This document shows, one piece after another, positions 23,169 through 24,830 of a stretch of 24,830 nt of DNA. The stretch lies in contig CAJMEU010000023.1 of assembly GCA_905212515.1 (NCBI GenBank), forward strand, positions 1-24,830. Direction: 5' to 3'. Position numbers and translations under genes: made by a program. Position 1 is the stretch's first letter; each line of letters starts with the position of its first letter. The notes under the pieces are model-generated. The model saw nothing but the letters and a program-made list of their open reading frames with translations. It did not search any database and was not told the DNA's origin. The DNA is from an uncultured Oscillospiraceae bacterium (GTDB lineage Bacteria; Bacillota; Clostridia; Oscillospirales; Ruminococcaceae).

Positions 23169-24626
23169 TCACGCAAAATTGAAATAGATGAACGACGAAG
23201 AGCCGAAGTGCCCGTACAAGGCCAGCACGATCAGCAGCCCGTAGTACAGCGCCAGCCGCCGGCCCCGGGGCAAAGCGCGCATCCAGGCGCCCGTGTCCGC
23301 GCCGGCCCTGGCGGCGCGCCATTCCACCCATTCGCAGAAGAAGGCGCCGCCCAGCAGCAACAGGCCCGTCACCCGGCCGATGTTCATGCTTTTCAGCACC
23401 GGGATCACGGAGAGGGGCGCGCGCAGCACGTCGGCCCAGCCGGTGAACAGGTGGCCGTACACATACAGGGCGTCGGGCAGGGTGGCCGCCCGGAAGAACA
23501 CGATGGCGCTGGTAAACAGCGCGTAGCAGCACAGCACGCCCCAGGCATACCGCGCCGCGCCGCGCTTTTGCGGCAGCGGCCGCGCCTTGGCGCGGGCGCG
23601 GCCCGCGGCCATGTAAACGCCGTTCAAAATGCCCCACACGGCGAAGTTCACCGTGCTGCCGTGCCAGATGCCGGAAACGAGGAAAATGACAAGGATATTC
23701 ACATACGTGCGCAGGGCCCCCCTGCGGCTGCCGCCCAGGGGGAAGTACAGATATTCGCGGAACCAGCCGGTGAGGCTGTTGTGCCAGCGGTTCCACAGGC
23801 CCTGGTAGCTGCCGGCGGAAAAGGGGCGGGTGAAGTTTTCCAGCGCCTCGATATCCAGCATGCGGGCCGCGCCCACGGCGATGTCCGAATAGCCGGAAAA
23901 ATCACAGTAAAGCTGGTAGGCGTACAAAAGGCTGGCCAGCAGCAGATAGGGGCCGGTGTAATCCGGCAGCCTTGTGTACACCGCGCCCACCATGGTGCCG
24001 ATGGTGTCGGCCAGGACGAATTTTTTGAAAAAGCCCCACAGCATGCGGGAGGCGCCCCGGCAGAAGGTCTCGTACCGGAAGCGGTGCTCGGCCTTCAGCT
24101 GGGGCAGCAGGTGGCCGCCCCGCTCGATGGGGCCCGAGGCGATCAGGGGGAAAAAGCTGGCGAACAGGGCGAAATCGATCACGTTCCGCTCCGGCCGGTA
24201 TTTGCCGCGGTAGATGTCGATGAGATAGCCCGTGAGCACAAAGGTGAAAAAGCTGATGCCCAGGGGGCTTGGCAGATTGCGGTCCGGCGGGACGAAGGGC
24301 CAGCCCGCGCCGGCGGCCAGGCTGGCCAGCGCCTGGCCGAAGGCGTTGTAATATTTAAAAAAGCACAGATTGCCCAGCAGCACCGCCAGCCCCACGGCCA
24401 GCAGCGCCTTGCGCGCCCCGCCCGTGCGGCGCGCCATCAGGTGGGCCCAGCCGTAGCCGAAGGCCACGGCCGCCAGCAGCAGGAACAGATGGCCGATTCC
24501 TGCCTGGGCGTAAAAATACAGGCTGGCGGCCAGCAGCACCGGCGCCTGCCAGCGATGGGGCACGGCAAAATACACCGCCATGGCGCCCAGCAGCAGCACA
24601 AAAAAGCCCAGTGATTGGAAACTCAC
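23169..24626 (-). CDS. MBOAT-family membrane O-acyltransferase
   Basis: This 485-residue multi-spanning protein has the MBOAT signatures PLGISFFTF, YCDFSGYSDIAVG, WNRWHNSLTGWFREYLYFPLGG and the catalytic His in SGIWHGSTVNF (H322). It resembles AlgI/DltB-type acyltransferases, which move acetyl or other acyl groups across the membrane for envelope polymers. I chose the GTG at 24624-24626: it gives the family N-terminus VSFQSLGFFVLLL and has a GGGGGGAG site. A longer open frame upstream reads through the promoter. The downstream SGNH gene is its expected partner. Confidence 0.93.
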   Translation of the reverse strand: MSFQSLGFFVLLLGAMAVYFAVPHRWQAPVLLAASLYFYAQAGIGHLFLLLAAVAFGYGWAHLMARRTGGARKALLAVGLAVLLGNLCFFKYYNAFGQALASLAAGAGWPFVPPDRNLPSPLGISFFTFVLTGYLIDIYRGKYRPERNVIDFALFASFFPLIASGPIERGGHLLPQLKAEHRFRYETFCRGASRMLWGFFKKFVLADTIGTMVGAVYTRLPDYTGPYLLLASLLYAYQLYCDFSGYSDIAVGAARMLDIEALENFTRPFSAGSYQGLWNRWHNSLTGWFREYLYFPLGGSRRGALRTYVNILVIFLVSGIWHGSTVNFAVWGILNGVYMAAGRARAKARPLPQKRGAARYAWGVLCCYALFTSAIVFFRAATLPDALYVYGHLFTGWADVLRAPLSVIPVLKSMNIGRVTGLLLLGGAFFCEWVEWRAARAGADTGAWMRALPRGRRLALYYGLLIVLALYGHFGSSSFIYFNFA

Positions 24627-24663
24627 CCGCGCACTCCCCCCTCTGTAGATCCAGTCCAGGAAT

Positions 24664-24692
24664 AGTATATCGTTTTTCAGCCTTTTGCGCAA
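24664..24692 (-). promoter_or_regulatory. Promoter of the MBOAT-SGNH pair
   Basis: On the minus strand, TTGCGC (24687-24692), exactly 17 bp, then TATACT (24664-24669), 37 nt upstream of the chosen GTG. This supports the shorter start. Confidence 0.7.
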
Positions 24693-24777
24693 GGTTTTCC
24701 CGGCTGCTTGTCCGCTTTGTCCGGCCCCGCCGGCATAAAATAAAAGCAGCGCGGCCCCGGCCAAGGGTTTGTCCCGG

Positions 24778-24815
24778 CCCCCCCGCGCACCCGCGGGGGG
24801 GTGGTTTTAATTTGT
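24778..24815 (+). terminator. Isolated GC-rich hairpin at the window edge
   Basis: CCCCCCCGCG (24778-24787) pairs with 24792-24801 and is followed on the plus strand by TGGTTTTAATTTGTTTT. No plus-strand gene precedes it in the window, so its role is unclear; it may belong to something beyond the edge. Confidence 0.4.
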
Positions 24816-24830
24816 TTTAAAATACGGCCC

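Noticed and set aside
22023..24614. 863-codon plus-strand open frame opposite the MBOAT-SGNH pair
   Set aside because: The minus-strand proteins carry clear family motifs, a promoter and binding sites. The plus-strand product is low-complexity His/Gln/Gly-rich and matches nothing.

Overview
The window looks like a piece of a high-GC Clostridia genome, probably Oscillospiraceae/Ruminococcaceae or a close relative. The main evidence is a fused IspH-ribosomal protein S1 gene, a fusion characteristic of Clostridia, in the order FAD oxidoreductase, cmk, plsC, ispH-S1. RqcH, TrmK, a Nif3-family protein and a DUF1858 protein support a Firmicutes host, as do the AGGAGG-type ribosome binding sites and TTGNNN-17-TANNNT promoters. 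Most genes are on the minus strand. I see no tRNA, rRNA, CRISPR array, transposase or phage gene. Taxon and functions are inferred from reading the proteins; no search was run.

Layout. 1-768: 3' part of an unrecognised plus-strand gene, ending at a bidirectional terminator. 830-4253 (minus): a tightly packed operon DUF1858, trmK, Nif3-family, rqcH, behind a clear promoter at 4286-4314. 4317-8289 (minus): CPBP protease, tadA, an SDR reductase and two unrecognised membrane-anchored proteins. 8445-8858 (plus): a GNAT acetyltransferase. 8866-9762 (minus): an SPL-type radical SAM protein whose promoter and start sit just past the terminator of the adhesin locus.

9919-13296 (minus) is the most unusual locus. 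It encodes a secreted beta-helix/InlB-repeat/MBG/Ig-like/DUF4214 surface protein that is interrupted by an in-frame TAA. A short leader with its own promoter, a strong Shine-Dalgarno and a 16-codon ORF containing an eight-G run precedes it. 13322-14620 (minus) is a lipoprotein built of five similar beta repeats.

14640-17200 is noticeably more AT-rich than its surroundings and looks acquired. It holds a GNAT acetyltransferase, a TetR-type regulator and a seven-helix membrane protein. A perfect 15-bp palindrome sits at the tetR promoter, and a second near-identical copy sits in front of the membrane-protein transcript, so the regulator probably controls both itself and the membrane protein.

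17261-21996 (minus) is the housekeeping cluster: HI0933-type oxidoreductase, small winged-helix-like ORF, cmk, plsC, ispH-S1, joined by 4-nt ATGA/GTGA overlaps and closed by a perfect palindromic terminator. 22044-24626 (minus) is an MBOAT O-acyltransferase followed by an SGNH-type partner, probably a cell-envelope acylation pair, behind its own promoter. The last 130 bases hold that promoter and one isolated GC-rich hairpin.
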